Assembly: GCF_033807715.1 (NCBI RefSeq)
Contig: NC_084607.1
Span: forward strand, 17,904,941-17,968,940
Length of the DNA stretch: 64,000 nt
DNA from: Cololabis saira
Taxonomy: Eukaryota; Chordata; Actinopteri; Beloniformes; Belonidae
Direction of reading: 5' to 3'
In this document: positions 42,419 through 54,316 of the stretch, piece by piece
Layout: each line of letters begins with the position of its first letter
Position numbering within the stretch: the stretch's first letter is position 1
Program-made: the position numbers and the translations under genes
The notes under the pieces: generated by a model
Seen by the model: the letters and a program-made list of their open reading frames with translations, nothing else
What the model was told of the DNA's origin: nothing
Databases searched by the model: none

Positions 42419-42955
42419 ATGGGTATGCCTGGGTCTGGACCCCTCCGTTGTCAGCGGGTGTCTCCTTGTTGGGGGGTTCCCTCTCTCCGGGCCCAGCTCT
42501 GGTCCCCCCCGCTGCCCTTGCAGCGGGGCGCTCCTTTGGCTCTGGGGAGCCACTTTCGTAGGGGCGGGTGCCGGCCAGCCTGCGTCGGCGGCCGCGGCGG
42601 CCGCGGCGGCCGCGTCTCTCCGGGCAGGCTGGCCTCTCGCCGGGTGGGGGTCGTTGGCCTGGAGGGTGTGGATCTCCTGGCCGCATGATCGGCCCATGCC
42701 GGGTGGTTGGTGCTCGGCTGGGTCCCGGTCCATCATCGTGGGTTCCCTGGCTGCTCCCTCCCGTGGTCGTGGGGGCTCTGCCCGGGCTTTCCCTCTGTCG
42801 CTGCTGGGAGGGGGCGGGCCTTGCTGGCGGGGGGTTTCCTCCCGCCCTCTTTTGGCCCTCCGTGGGCGGCTGGTGGCCTGGGTTCCAGGTTCTTCCTTGT
42901 CGGGTTCTGGTCTCTCGAGTAGCAGGGTTGTGCCCTCCCTCCTCCACTATAGTTA
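42419..42955. repeat. GC-rich repeat block
   Basis: This block is strikingly G+C-rich against an AT-rich background, with a tandem ggccgcggc run at 42589-42612. It lies between a GGAT microsatellite and a CA tract. Long open frames on both strands result from low stop-codon frequency, not coding. It resembles GC-rich dispersed repeats of fish, but no element boundary could be fixed. Confidence 0.5.
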
Positions 42956-42978
42956 CAGTTCAGGTTGAGCTTTGTTTT

Positions 42979-42979
<1 letters not shown>

Positions 42980-43051
<72 letters not shown>
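42980..43051. repeat. (CA)n microsatellite
   Basis: About 35 CA units lie between the GC-rich block and the repeat block at 43052. Confidence 0.98.
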
Positions 43052-43053
<2 letters not shown>

Positions 43054-43262
43054 GCTCACTCACCTACATACTCCACAGTTTTGTGGGACGGATAATCGCA
43101 GTAGCCTAGCCTATTCAGTCTCAGGTACCAGATATGGTTGCTGCTTATCTCTCTGCCTGTTCTCGTGTCTGTTTGTTTTTTCTCTTACAGATCTCCAAGG
43201 CTTGTGTGCTCGTCGTGCGTTTCCTTGTGTTTTTCGCGTTTTAGACTAGCAGCGGATGTCTT
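43052..43262 (+). repeat. Post-CA repeat block, copy A
   Basis: The segment beginning tgctcactcacctacatact and containing cagatctccaaggcttgtg and agcggatgtc aligns in order with 62241-62462. Both copies directly follow a CA tract. It is probably one end of a dispersed element. Confidence 0.55.
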
Positions 43263-43394
43263 AGTCGCTACAACTTTGAAAAGCTCACAATTTGTATGTT
43301 TCTTGCCATCTGTTCTTTTAATTATTTCCAGGTCCTCCAAGCTATTCATTAAATAAATCGTCTCTGCTCTTGATCACCGTTTACTGCGTGCTGC

Positions 43395-43511
43395 CATCTT
43401 GAAACTTTGTTTCGAAAACAAGCCCAGCACGGAATATAAGCGTCATCGCGACAGACGGGCAAGGGAACGAGCAGCGCAGACTGACCTAATTTAAAGCAGG
43501 ATGAGTGTATA
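43395..43511. repeat. Left flank of a MITE-like repeat split by the 43512 element
   Basis: This GC-richer stretch ending gcaggatgagtgtata appears to continue at 44705 (aatgatcgctgaattattc). Together they look like one dispersed fish repeat interrupted by the large element. Confidence 0.35.
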
Positions 43512-44700
43512 TGTTACGGTTAATGTAGAAAAACGGCTATTTTGCAAAATAGCCAGCAGGGCGGTGAATGTGTAAAATAGCGGGCCAAGCGGCTATTTTG
43601 CAAAATAGCCGGCTAATGTGCAAAATAACCGTTAGGGCGGTGAATGTGTAAATTAGCCGGCTAATGTGCAAAATAACCGTCAGCGCGGTTGTAGAAATGT
43701 AGAAAAACCGCAGTAGCCGTGGATGTGGATGTGGATGTGTCAGACCCAACACTTTTTCGGGGAGTGTAACGTTAGGCTTCTTCAACAGCCATAAATAGCC
43801 TTGTCAACAACAAGCATGTGCGGCATATGGGCTTCTTCAATTGGCTGCGTTACGCACCAACTGCACTGATTGGCGACTGTAAATGACTGGTTTGAAGCGC
43901 AAATTTCATCCATTCAACTGAACTGTAGGCTATTCTGTAGTGTAGTAACTGGACTCTATCTACCAAATGAATTACGTTTGCTTAGTTTGTTTTGGTTTAA
44001 TCAATTTGTGCAAATAGAGGAGGAGGAGAAACCTCATCTCATCATGCGCGCGCTTCGGGTTTGCGCGATTCGGGTTTGCGCGATTCGGGTTTGTGCGATT
44101 CGGGTTTAGGAGCGCACCTTCCATGAGAGAGACGCAATAGGCTACTGTTTGTCTGTTTTGGAGGTGGCAAAGAGGAGGTGGGAATAGATCTTTCCTCACA
44201 AAGACTGTCACACTGGATATTTACGAGTACATTTCCCAGACCTATAAGGCTGGTAGAGGTGTGCCCAATTTCAGAGCGTACTCCACTGCGCTTTGCCACC
44301 TCGGTGGCGCTTTATTCTGGGGTGCCAATGACGTGATCTGTAGTTTGCTTTATTTGTTTCGGAATACTCAATTGAGGAATATACTGCATGGGATTTGGAC
44401 TCAGAATAATTGCTATAATTGCCACGGCATGTCACAGTCAGCTCGAGACAATTGTCTCAAGCTATGTGCTCGAGCTGACCGGAGCATCGAGACTGGAGAG
44501 ATGATTAAAAATGTGATGTCCGCGCACCATGAGCTTAAAAATGTATGTACTTTGCAAAATAGCCGTTTTTCTACATTAGCCACCCTGACGGTTATTTTGC
44601 ACATTAGCCGGCTATTTTACATATTCACCGCCCTACCGGCTAATTTACACATTGACCGGCTACTTTGCAAAATAGCCGTTTTTCTACATTAACCGTAACA
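43512..44700. mobile_element. 1.2-kb non-autonomous DNA transposon with long modular inverted repeats
   Basis: The two ends share 37 identical bases in inverted orientation, starting TGTTACGGTTAATGTAG. They are flanked by TATA at 43508-43511 and 44701-44704. The inverted arms continue inward for about 150-200 bp as shuffled modules: GGCTATTTTGCAAAATAGCC, TAGCCGGCTAATGTGCAAAA, TAACCGTCAGGG and GCGGTGAATGTGTAAA. The interior, about 0.8 kb, has no transposase motif. It includes four 15-bp repeats and an AGCTCGAG...CTCGAGCT hairpin near 44442-44477. The superfamily was not assigned. Confidence 0.85.
44047..44107. repeat. 15-bp tandem repeat (4 copies)
   Basis: The unit cgattcgggtttgcg repeats about four times with small changes, inside the 1.2-kb transposon. 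Confidence 0.9.
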
Positions 44701-44704
44701 TATA

Positions 44705-44905
44705 AATGATCGCTGAATTATTCTATTCAGATTTAAAATCGGAATAAACCATCCACTTACTTCGGAATTAAGTTTAATTCGGAATAGCCATTTTCATTCA
44801 GAATTAGGTGTTTACATGGTGATTTTTACTCATTTTAAATCGGATTTAATTTTAATTTTGAATTAAAGAGGAATTAAACTTCCCATGTAAACGCACTGAC
44901 TATGA
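44705..44905. repeat. Right part of a MITE-like repeat
   Basis: The sequence is rich in ttcggaatta-type words and ends ccatgtaaacgcactgac. This resembles the end of a common teleost MITE family. The matching left end was not identified. Confidence 0.4.
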
Positions 44906-45549
44906 GGTAAATGTAAAAACTTCAAAGCCGAAGAAGTCAGGTGAAGAAAAAGAAAAGAGTGGAGAAGTTCATGAGGGGAGCAGGTCTGGTGGTTAACATC
45001 CACATTTAGAAGGTCCCTGGTCTGAAGGTTCCCCAGTTTCCTGGTTCCTTTGGCTTTATGTTATATGTGTTATATGTTATATATATGTTTATATCCCAGG
45101 GCACTCTGTCTTCCATCTTAAGTCCAAAAAAGTACATGTTCTCTGCGTGGTCCTGCAATGAGCTGGCTACCTGTCCAGGTTTGCCCAGCATCTAGGCCGA
45201 TGACAGCTTGAATAATGAATTTCATAAGAGGTGCTCAAGGCAAGCAATTTCACACTATTTATTTAAAAGAAAAACACAAAGGTGAAAGCCATCATAATGT
45301 GGCCTTCCTCAACAGGCTCAAGTTGAAGGTTTTACCTTCACCACTCAGTTTAAATGTCACAGGACTGGACGTATTTTTGAAGGAAAGAGGTCAGAAAATG
45401 TCCCCCCTAAAGGTGTTGTGATTTTCATCTGGCTAGGAAGCATTCCCAAGTTGTGATGTCTGGCAGGGATGGTGTTACTGTGTTGGAAAAAATGAGAAAA
45501 CCTAGAAATAAAAAAGTAGCCTTGCACGATCAGTGAACAAAATGTATGC

Positions 45550-45552
<3 letters not shown>
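44906..45552. other. Intergenic, nothing recognised
   Basis: No supported gene, RNA or bounded repeat was seen. Confidence 0.5.

Positions 45553-45639
<87 letters not shown>
45553..45639. repeat. (TA)n microsatellite
   Basis: About 43 TA units, followed by AT-rich degenerate sequence to about 45710. Confidence 0.97.
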
Positions 45640-45644
<5 letters not shown>

Positions 45645-45710
45645 AATATTATATATTATATATAATATATTATTATTAAATATTATAATTTATAAATATA
45701 TTTATGAAAA

Positions 45711-46762
45711 AAACACCACAAACATGACAACGCAAAGTAATATTTGTGCTATTATGAAAATTAGTTTAACTATGACGGCTCACAGCTTCCACAGATTCAG
45801 ACAGACCAAATCAAGGCTTTTTTCTCTAAATTTGACGGTATTATGAGTCAGCCTTGTTAAGAAGGAAGGAAAAAAAGTCTGCCTGAGCATTTCTTGTCCT
45901 CTGCTAACCTGTGAGCTCATTTTCCTCAACTGTGTATTTATTTACCCTCACAGATGTGGAAAGAGCGCCCACCAAAGTTTACATGTGAGGTTTATTCAAA
46001 TACGTACAGCTAGACTTCCATAAGTTTGTCTTCTTTCCCAACGTGTTACCAAGCAACATTTGGCAACTTAGCAACATTCTGAAATTTCCTCATTCAGGAT
46101 CTTACTGTTTCCAAAGCAATGAGTCAGTGAGTCAGTGAGACAGTCCCTGTGATTAGTGCCATTTTCCCAAAAGAAGTCACACCAAGAGTATTCCCTTTTT
46201 TCTTTTTTCTTTTTTTACTATTGCACAATGCACCACTTAACATATATTCATCTCCTTTTTCACAGTCTTCTTCTTTTGATTGGGATGAGTAATAAATATA
46301 ATTGCTTTAAAGCCAGTTTTCCATTTTCCTCCCTAGATGGGAATATATTCCCAGAAGCAAACATTAGTTCTAGAGAGATCTTTTTTTCATGCTCATTCAT
46401 GAAGTTGCTTTTTGTAATAGCTCTATTAAGAGATGTGAGCTCATTTTCTATCTCAATAGACCTCAGTGCTTAGGTAGATTTGAAAATAAGTCAAAGATAT
46501 AAACTCCCAGAGGGTGGTATTGCAAGCTATAGTTTCAATAATTCATATTTAAATGTGGGTCAGCTGGAAATGAGCTTGCAAATTAGTTTTTTTTAATGAA
46601 TCGAGTAAAGTAAAAATCCACAGCTGCCTTTCTTTGACTTAATTTATCCAATCCCCTTTTACAGTGGTGGATACCCCGCGTTTAACACAGCCACGTGTCC
46701 TTATAAAAACACATGGCATGTTATTTACCATCCCTGTGCCTGAGGGCCTGAGGGCAGGGCGG

Positions 46763-46768
<6 letters not shown>
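45711..46768. other. Intergenic, nothing recognised
   Basis: No supported gene, RNA or bounded repeat was seen. Confidence 0.5.

Positions 46769-46820
<52 letters not shown>
46769..46820. repeat. (TA)n microsatellite
   Basis: About 26 TA units, just upstream of the solo LTR. Confidence 0.97.
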
Positions 46821-46822
<2 letters not shown>

Positions 46823-46839
46823 CCAAAACATTAACTTTC

Positions 46840-47262
46840 TGTCATGGTTGGTCTACCAGCCTTCAGTGGTTTTCCACTCCCCTCTCTCCTGCTCACTCCA
46901 TCTGCCACCTCGTCACTCACTCCATTCACCTGCTCTCCCAGCTGCAGCTCCTCAACAATCAGGACAGGCACAATCTGGACAGCATAAAAGCTCCTCTCTC
47001 CTGCACTCTCACTGCCAGATCATCACACTCTGTTTGTAGATGCAAGACCCTCCAGTATTCCCTGTCTTGACCTCCCGTTGCCGACCCTGCTTGTTCCTCG
47101 ACTCTGCCTTGTCTCCTGTCCTCCGGTGCCTGATCTTGTCTTCCGAACCTGACACGATTGCTGCCTGATCCTCATCCCTGTTGAGGGTAATAAAGCAAAC
47201 CAGACAAACTACCACGTGTGCTCCGTGTGCTGCATTTGGGTCCAAAACCTCACCCTGTAACA
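46840..47262 (+). mobile_element. Solo LTR with 5-bp target duplication
   Basis: This 423-bp unit runs TGTCATGGTTGG to CACCCTGTAACA and is flanked by CTTTC at 46835-46839 and 47263-47267. Inside, in LTR order, are a TATA-like ATAAAAG near 46984 and AATAAA near 47189, so transcription would run on the + strand. A 5-bp duplication fits Gypsy-type elements. No internal region is present, as expected after LTR-LTR recombination. Confidence 0.85.
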
Positions 47263-47267
47263 CTTTC

Positions 47268-50200
47268 CTGATAACATTCATTGTTGAGTTTTCACATCAA
47301 CAAATTGGCCTATTGGAAAAATCCTGCTTATGTGAGCCAGTCCGTACATACAGTAATAGTGACTTTTGAATTTGAGCTGTAAGAGCTGGTAAACAGTAGG
47401 ACACTCTTTGAATCCAGCATGCGTCTTTCATGTGGCCGGCTGCCACAAAGGAAACAGTGTTGGACGGCACTCCCGCTGCAATTCCATGGAAGAGGCTGGA
47501 ACTGTTGTTGAAGCATTCTCCGTCCAGTGTTTCAGTTAGTAGGAGAGATTGGCGTGCCCTCAGTGTACAGCGCTATGGAAGGTTAAACTTGTTATTTCCT
47601 TTTATAAAGGGTGAAAGTTAGAGAAGGTGAAGAGGTTTGTTAACTTGTCTAAGCTTCTATTAGATTTTCCAAAAAGGATTAGAAAACACAACAGCACAGT
47701 TTCTGCTTATTCTTAAAAAAGAGCAAGGGTATTTATCTGCAGCTGCTTTACCTTTGACTCATTGTGCTTAACCAAAAAAGAGGTATTCTCGTGTCCCAAA
47801 GTGCAATGGCATACACCAGGGTTTTTCTTTTCCTTTTTCTTTGAAAAAAAAAAGGATACGAACACCCATTCTCCCAAAACACAGTGGACTAACAGATCGA
47901 AAACACATCAGGGAGGAGCTGCATTTGCTGCCAGAAATTACATTTAAACTCCACATGCAGACTGTTTATCACAATCCATGTCCCAATCTCGATGAAGCAG
48001 GTATCAAACAATAGATGTGTGGATAGAGAACTCAGCTGAGAAATGCTTGACCTCTGCTCAGTTCCAACGCAGAAGCAAGAGCAGGAGAGCGCTCATCAAA
48101 ACAGGATCTCCATTGTTTCTATTTATGGGCTGCAATTTCCCCTTGTGTTTCCATCCTTTGTCCTGCTCTCTTGCAATGCATGATAACTGCAGAGATATCT
48201 CATTGTCATGCTTTAAAATGTCACACTGTGAGATACTTGGTGTCTCATTTTGATCACAGGATGTCTCCAATTTCGTTACTGTTACAGAAAAAACTTGCGT
48301 GTGTGCATACTGTACATAGTTTACATGCACGCACCTAGGGGCATTCTTTCTTGAATGGTTATCTTTAGTTATTGTTCAGCACAAATTTCATTCACACAAA
48401 ATAATGCTGAAAATCAAGTGTCTCAAGCGCTTGGTGAGTAAAAGCACATTTGTTCACCAAGTTGCTGCTGCATAGGGTTTAACATTTAACATTTCAAAAT
48501 GATTGAATTGGGATGTTTTATGCACGAAACACAAGAAATTAGTCGGACAATTTGGCCAAATTTCTAAATTGAAATGTACTTGTGAGTGATTTTCCTGCGG
48601 GGTTGTGTTCCTTTGACAGACAAGTACAGATAGGAACATTTAGCTCTCACTCATGAAGCTTGAGAGTCAGATAGTTTTAGCAGGAACAGTGACTGTAACA
48701 CAGTAAATCACTTTATCATTTCTGCATTTACAGAGAAGAATTACATAATGAATAATTCACCTGATAAAAAACAGGTGTCTAATTCAGAGTAAAATTTACT
48801 TTGAATACTGCTGGCTTTATTACATGTCATATACAGAGATAGTGAGAACCGAGCCATGGAGTACCTGGAACAGGCAGGCATACGGGCCAATCACCAGATA
48901 CAGTAAAACTGTTTGGTCAGGTTGAAAGCCTGCAGGCGTCTGGCAGATACTTTGAGGAGAAGATTTCCTGCTATTTACAGCATTAACAACAGCAGGACAG
49001 CATATGTGAGCGGGGCTTAACGTAAACCAAAACAGCTTTGGTCATCCAAGTGAGCTTGTCATTCAGTCCAACAATATTTATTTGAAAACACTTTTAAGTG
49101 AAGCTTTAAGATGTTTTACACAGATTACAGACATGAATGCCATGCAAACTACTAAGGCCGTACAAATGTGATATGTCATATCTGAACGGACCAATCAGCA
49201 CAGCACATTTAGGAACAGAGCGCATAGTGTACATAACTGTATCTGATACACCGAAACAAGCCTTAACAGCTATTCATTTATAAAGAAATACGCTCAGAGG
49301 ACATTTCTGAGGAAGAACCTGATCAGGACCTGTGACGCGGTTGCATCTGCCAGCTGCTGTTTTCTGGTTGTTATGGTACACTGCCCACCAGACAGACAGC
49401 TGCAGCTGTCGGCCTCCTTCAGGCCTGTACTGGTGGTCTGAAAGAGCAAGCAGCACAGGAACTGCTTTTTTTTTAATTTTTCTGAGTTTATACCTTTAAA
49501 AAGTTAGAGGAAATCACTGGAAGTTTGTTACTTCTCTGGGGAAATTCTGGTCAAAACCATAGCTTCAAAAGAAGATGGAAGTTACCGTTCTTTTTTTAAC
49601 CTGTTCAGACCTGTGGCACCCTTTTGAGCATGCTGCCATACCCATGTTACATAAAGCCAGTACGTAAAACTGTTGAATCTTCTGGTATTACTTTGTCAGT
49701 GAGATATTTGGGAAACAGAACATTTTCTTTGTTGAGAGAATAATTAGAACTAAACCAAACTTCACTTCCTTTTTAAAACATTGTCCATAGAGATACTGAG
49801 CCCAAAATCCCACTTGCTGTTAATGTGAGCAGCAGCTGTGCTGGATTTGTTTCGTCTCTATATACTTCAGGTTACTATGGTGACAGCAACTCCACTCTGC
49901 ATGTGAGTAGGAGGAGCACAAGCGCGGCTGTAGCACATTCACCAGTTACGTCACAGTGCAAGAGAGAGCGAGTTTCCTGACGTGACAAACGCTAGCACAC
50001 CGTGTACCACACAGTGACAAACACAAGCACAGACACACCCTTTTCCACTACACTAACACTGACAGTTGTCAGGAAACTGTACAAGAGACAGAACCTGTCA
50101 TAACAACGTGTGTGGAATATTTATAGAACAAAGAATGCCACTGATTTTTTTCATGTAGGCTAAGAAAACAATTTGAAAATGATTTTTTGATAATGGTAGA

Positions 50201-51920
50201 GTGCACTGGCTGAGTGTCATAAATTAGTTGGAATGACAGGTACTGATATAGTGGAGAATACACATTGGTAGTTTGAAGCATTTCCCCATCAGATAAGATG
50301 ATCAGGAAGTGAGTCAGGGTATCACCAGAACAGAGAACAGCTACATGTTCGATAGAAGCCACGCATTTTCCATTTTTCTCTGTCTGCTCTGCGTTGCTTG
50401 AGCACAGCTCCTAAAGGCCCCGCGGTGCACGTTTTCTCATACAGTTATTGATGAATCCTTCTTTTCCACAGTGCAGTGAAGTATCTTGTGCAGTAAGCAT
50501 TCATCAGCGGTATGTAATTTTAAGTCTAGGCGAGCCTGCTGCTATATAGGCTACTTCGTGTGCAGCAATGACTCAGACGGTGTTTCCCAGCATTGACAAA
50601 GGACTGTTAACAGATTTCTATTCAGCTGACATTGTTTACATTCAGAACCTGCCCGGCAGTTACAACTGACTGCAATTTATTTTCTGTAAATGCAGAAGAG
50701 AAAGAAAAAGCATTGGTTATTTATGTGAACTGGCCGTATTTCTCTAACTTCATGGCTCTAATTAAATGAAAGCAAAACCAAATATGCAAAATGTTTTAAG
50801 TGCAAATGATCTTATCAGATAACACATGCACTTTTTGTTTGTTTTTGCACCTGCAGACTAGCGTAGCACATTATTACCATCACCTGGTGGCTGTCGATAT
50901 CTCACATGTGGGTTTGTGGAAGCTCACACTTACACAGCCTGATTGTGGGTTTTTTTTTTTTTTGCAAGTTATTGCAAGTTTGCAGCAGAAGCCACAGTAA
51001 CATTTCTGCATTAGTGGGCAATCAGCTTTTAAATCAAAACCATGACTTCTGTACAGATAACAGTTGGTTATATATATACTATATAAAATATTAGATGCAA
51101 ATCCCTCAAATGTGCACAGCTTTGATTGAAAAGTGTTTCAAAAGGTTTTCAAAACTCATCACAAACATGAGAGGGTATGAACATTAGAAACACGTGTCAA
51201 TACGTTGCCGTTATGCAAACATTTGTCCGCCATAATTGATGAAGATAGAGATTTATGAATGCACAGTTGAGCATTTTGTGTTATTTCCATCTCCAGGTTA
51301 GAGATCTGTGATAAATGAGATCTAATTCTGCAGCATTCTCACGTCCAAAATGTTGTTTTGTTTTTTTCTCCTCTGTACTTGGAAAGCGTCTTCCACGAAG
51401 CATAGCAGAGGAGGGTAAGAACATTCTGCTGAAAGTTGGTGCAGTGGTAAAGAATTCAGGTTCAAAGAAACACCTGAAGGTAGAGGTGTGAATACAAGGT
51501 TTAATAGGTAGACATAGCATAGAGGAGCAGAGTGTTGACGGTAAATCTGGAGATGTGAAGGAAGAGCAGGGGTTAGTGTGTCGAAGAAGACTCTCAGTGG
51601 GAGGGATTTGCGGTTTGTGATGACTCACAGCTTCTTCCTGGTTGGCGCAGATATCTGGCATCTGGAGCTCATTGACAAGGGCTTCATAGCAACCAGCTAA
51701 ACTGTAAACAGACTCAGACACTGGAAAGATGAGCGGGAATCAGGCTTTCACTGTTTCTCCACAACGTAGTCGGGGCTCCAAAACAGCACTGTATGTTCAC
51801 GTCATGAAGTCAAAGAGCTAAAATACACACACATACACACAGAGAAAGAGAAAGAGAGAGAGAAAAATATGCAGCCTCTTGTAGCATTCCCAAGTCACTG
51901 AAGATTTGTATTTATTTACC
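47268..51920. other. Intergenic, nothing recognised
   Basis: Short inverted words agtttcctgac at about 49970 and gtcaggaaact at about 50069 bracket 110 bp, but no target duplication supports an element. No gene was seen. The minus-strand 146-residue frame at 51281-51721 has no recognised domain. Confidence 0.45.
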
Positions 51921-52290
51921 GTATTTTCTGCACTATACACTACACTTTAAATCCTTAATTTTTCTCAACAATCGGCAGTGCGCCATATAATCAGGTGCGC
52001 CACATGAGTTTTGTTGTGCTTACTGACCTCAAATCAATTATATGTGGTACACTGTGCTGCAAAAACTGTCAAAATGTTGTAGTGCGACTTTGGTAAATGA
52101 TGAAGCCGTTCCGCTTGACTGACTGTCAGACCAGTCAGCTGACACAGGGATGTTGTATTAAAATTGGTCCTTGGTTGGATACGGGTTGCAACGTCAGACA
52201 ACGTTACATAATCAATTATGTAGTGCTGGCAAGCGACCATCATCCAACATCTAGTCAATGTTACCTTACTATAATTAGACTATTTTTCAT
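51921..52290. repeat. Dispersed non-autonomous DNA-transposon-like repeat
   Basis: The segment from ccgtattttctgcactata through cggcagtgcgccatataatc and gtgcttactgacctcaaatc looks like a decayed copy of a repeat found across fish genomes, which carries words such as gtgcgcc. The ends were not resolved. Confidence 0.5.
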
Positions 52291-53029
52291 GCATGCAACA
52301 AGAATGTGTTTCTGGGCTTCTGGCCCATTGACATAAACACATACACACACTAATCTTGACTAAGTATACTTTTGAATTAACAACAAAACAGCAATTTAAA
52401 GAGAGAACTACAAGAGAAATTATATTTAAAGGGAAATTCCTTTAAAAGAGAAAAGGCGGGGAATTCAATTTAACTTGGATCTTCTGCTTGATAGTCACAT
52501 TGCCTTCTTTAAAAAGAACACTTTTATAATGTATCACACCTAAATATCCTTTTCCTGGATGAGTTGCTGTCATGTGTCGTTGGCATCAGTACAGGAGTTA
52601 TCTGTTTCATGACTTCACATTTTGTCATGAGGCAAGGGTGATAAAATAAGCTACTTCCAATGAAAGAACCATCAATAGATAGAAAGCCATTGATTTCAGG
52701 TAATTGTGTGACAACGGGAAGAGGAATGTCATGTGATATGTGAAATGTTATGGGCCAGCAGAACATACACACAGGAGCTGATTAGGTAACAAGACAAAGG
52801 TCTGTATGTTTAATGAAGGATAGTAAGAGACCGGAACACGGGACTCAGAATGAAGGTAGATGAATTAAACCGAGGGTGCCCAGGCTATCGTCATCCTTAC
52901 TATGAAATGTTGTCACTTTATTTACGTACCACACATGCGCTATGTGCTGCAAAACTCTACCAAGCTATTGCGTAAGAGGGTATACAAATGAGTGGGGGAG
53001 CTAGTAGCTAGTAGCTAGTGGGGGACAAA
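52291..53029. other. Intergenic, nothing recognised
   Basis: A short triple agctagt repeat lies at about 52998-53020. No gene was seen. Confidence 0.45.
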
Positions 53030-53539
53030 GTAAGAAGCCAAAAACGTACCACTTCCATACAAAGTGAAAAAAAACCTTTAGGAGGGAAGAAACCTTGAGC
53101 AGGACCTGGATCATAAGGGGGGACCCTCCTGCCGGAGACCAGCTGGGCAGAGCAGGAAAAGAGAGGACAGACAGAGAATGAAGAACGGATAAAGGAGAGA
53201 CACAGACACACTGGTTAGCTGGTGCACTACAGGGATAACTATATAAAGGGTTTAGACAGCAGACACTGAGGTGGTCGGAGGGCGGGACTGAGGGTCAGGA
53301 TGTCACCAGGCATCTACCAGACATCTATACAGTCAGGTGGAAGCAAGCAGTGGGATGATCAGAGGGTGGGACTGCAGGTCAGCCTGCAGCTCCTGAAGCT
53401 CTGGCCTGCAAACATGCACAGAAGAGAACAGGAGGGAGCAGACCAGCACCACAAACTACAAGAACAGTGGAGAACAATTATGAGATACTTATCATTATTA
53501 ACTGAGAAAGGAAACAGACGGAGGGGCGATGAGCACCGC
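53030..53539. repeat. Probable dispersed fish repeat
   Basis: The segment around ggagggaagaaaccttgagc, aggacctggatcataag and agaccagctgggcagagc matches a recurrent teleost repeat. Two halves each carry gggcgggactg- or gggtgggactg-like words (about 53280 and 53365). Boundaries are unknown. Confidence 0.45.
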
Positions 53540-53542
53540 TTA

Positions 53543-54107
53543 AGCCGCTTTTGCACTAGTATCGCTTCTCCTCGGTTCTACCCGCCACGGCCCCATTTTG
53601 CGCTTTCGCACTAGGGCTGAGACGGGTAGAGCCGCTCCAAGCTGATACTTTTTTCTGTAACCATTTCAGCCAGGTTCTATACGGGGCTGAGAAGGGACTA
53701 TTTCCGACGTCACCACCCTCCGCGCCACTGATTGGTCGGGGGGCGGGGCCGTCAGACGTTTGAATCAGGAAGCGGGAGTCAGAGCGAGAGCGACCCGCGG
53801 CTCGCGGCGATTTTATTATAAAGCGCAAAACGTCTGTTTGGTGATCCAACTCTGAGGTGCAGATGTTCATAAACCTGGTGGCTGTCGAGAAAAAATTAAA
53901 AAAGCGATGTAGACAGGCTGTTTTTTTCTCAGCCGCTCGCGGCTCCAGCTGATTTCTCATCAGCGCCGACATGAACAAAGCGGTTGCGCAATCGAGTACG
54001 TCACAGCAGCTTCACCCCAACCTGCCCACTTCTCCCCTGGCTGTGCGAAAACACACGGGTGGAGCCGTGTCAAGCCGGGCTGAAGTGAGACTAGTGCAAA
54101 AGTGCCT
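53543..54107. mobile_element. MITE flanked by TTA (PIF/Harbinger-like)
   Basis: The ends AGCCGCTTTTGCACTAG and CTAGTGCAAAAGTGCCT are inverted repeats of 17 bp with two mismatches. TTA lies on both sides (53540-53542 and 54108-54110), the 3-bp duplication typical of PIF/Harbinger. The 565-bp GC-rich interior contains repeats of gggctgag words and no transposase. Confidence 0.78.
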
Positions 54108-54316
54108 TTAGTGGATCATGTTGGTGTCCCCCTGCAGCAGGGGGGGTTTATTCGGTTTTGTTAGTGTTGATCTGTTTTTCCTGTATTCAACAGTTTGTGT
54201 TAAGCTGCTGTAGTTTTTACTTCCTTCTTTAATTTTAAAAGAGCGCCTGGATATATGGTTGTAACTACCATGCCTGTGACTCTTTCCTTCGTCTTTATTC
54301 TTGCCATCTGAACACG

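Noticed and set aside
42225..42947. 240-residue minus-strand Pro/Gly/Arg-rich frame and overlapping plus-strand frames
   Set aside because: These lie over a GC-rich repeat where stops are rare. Both strands are open and no domain or splice signals support coding.
49965..50080. Inverted 11-bp words agtttcctgac / gtcaggaaact as a MITE
   Set aside because: There is no flanking target duplication, the words are short, and the interior looks like ordinary sequence.
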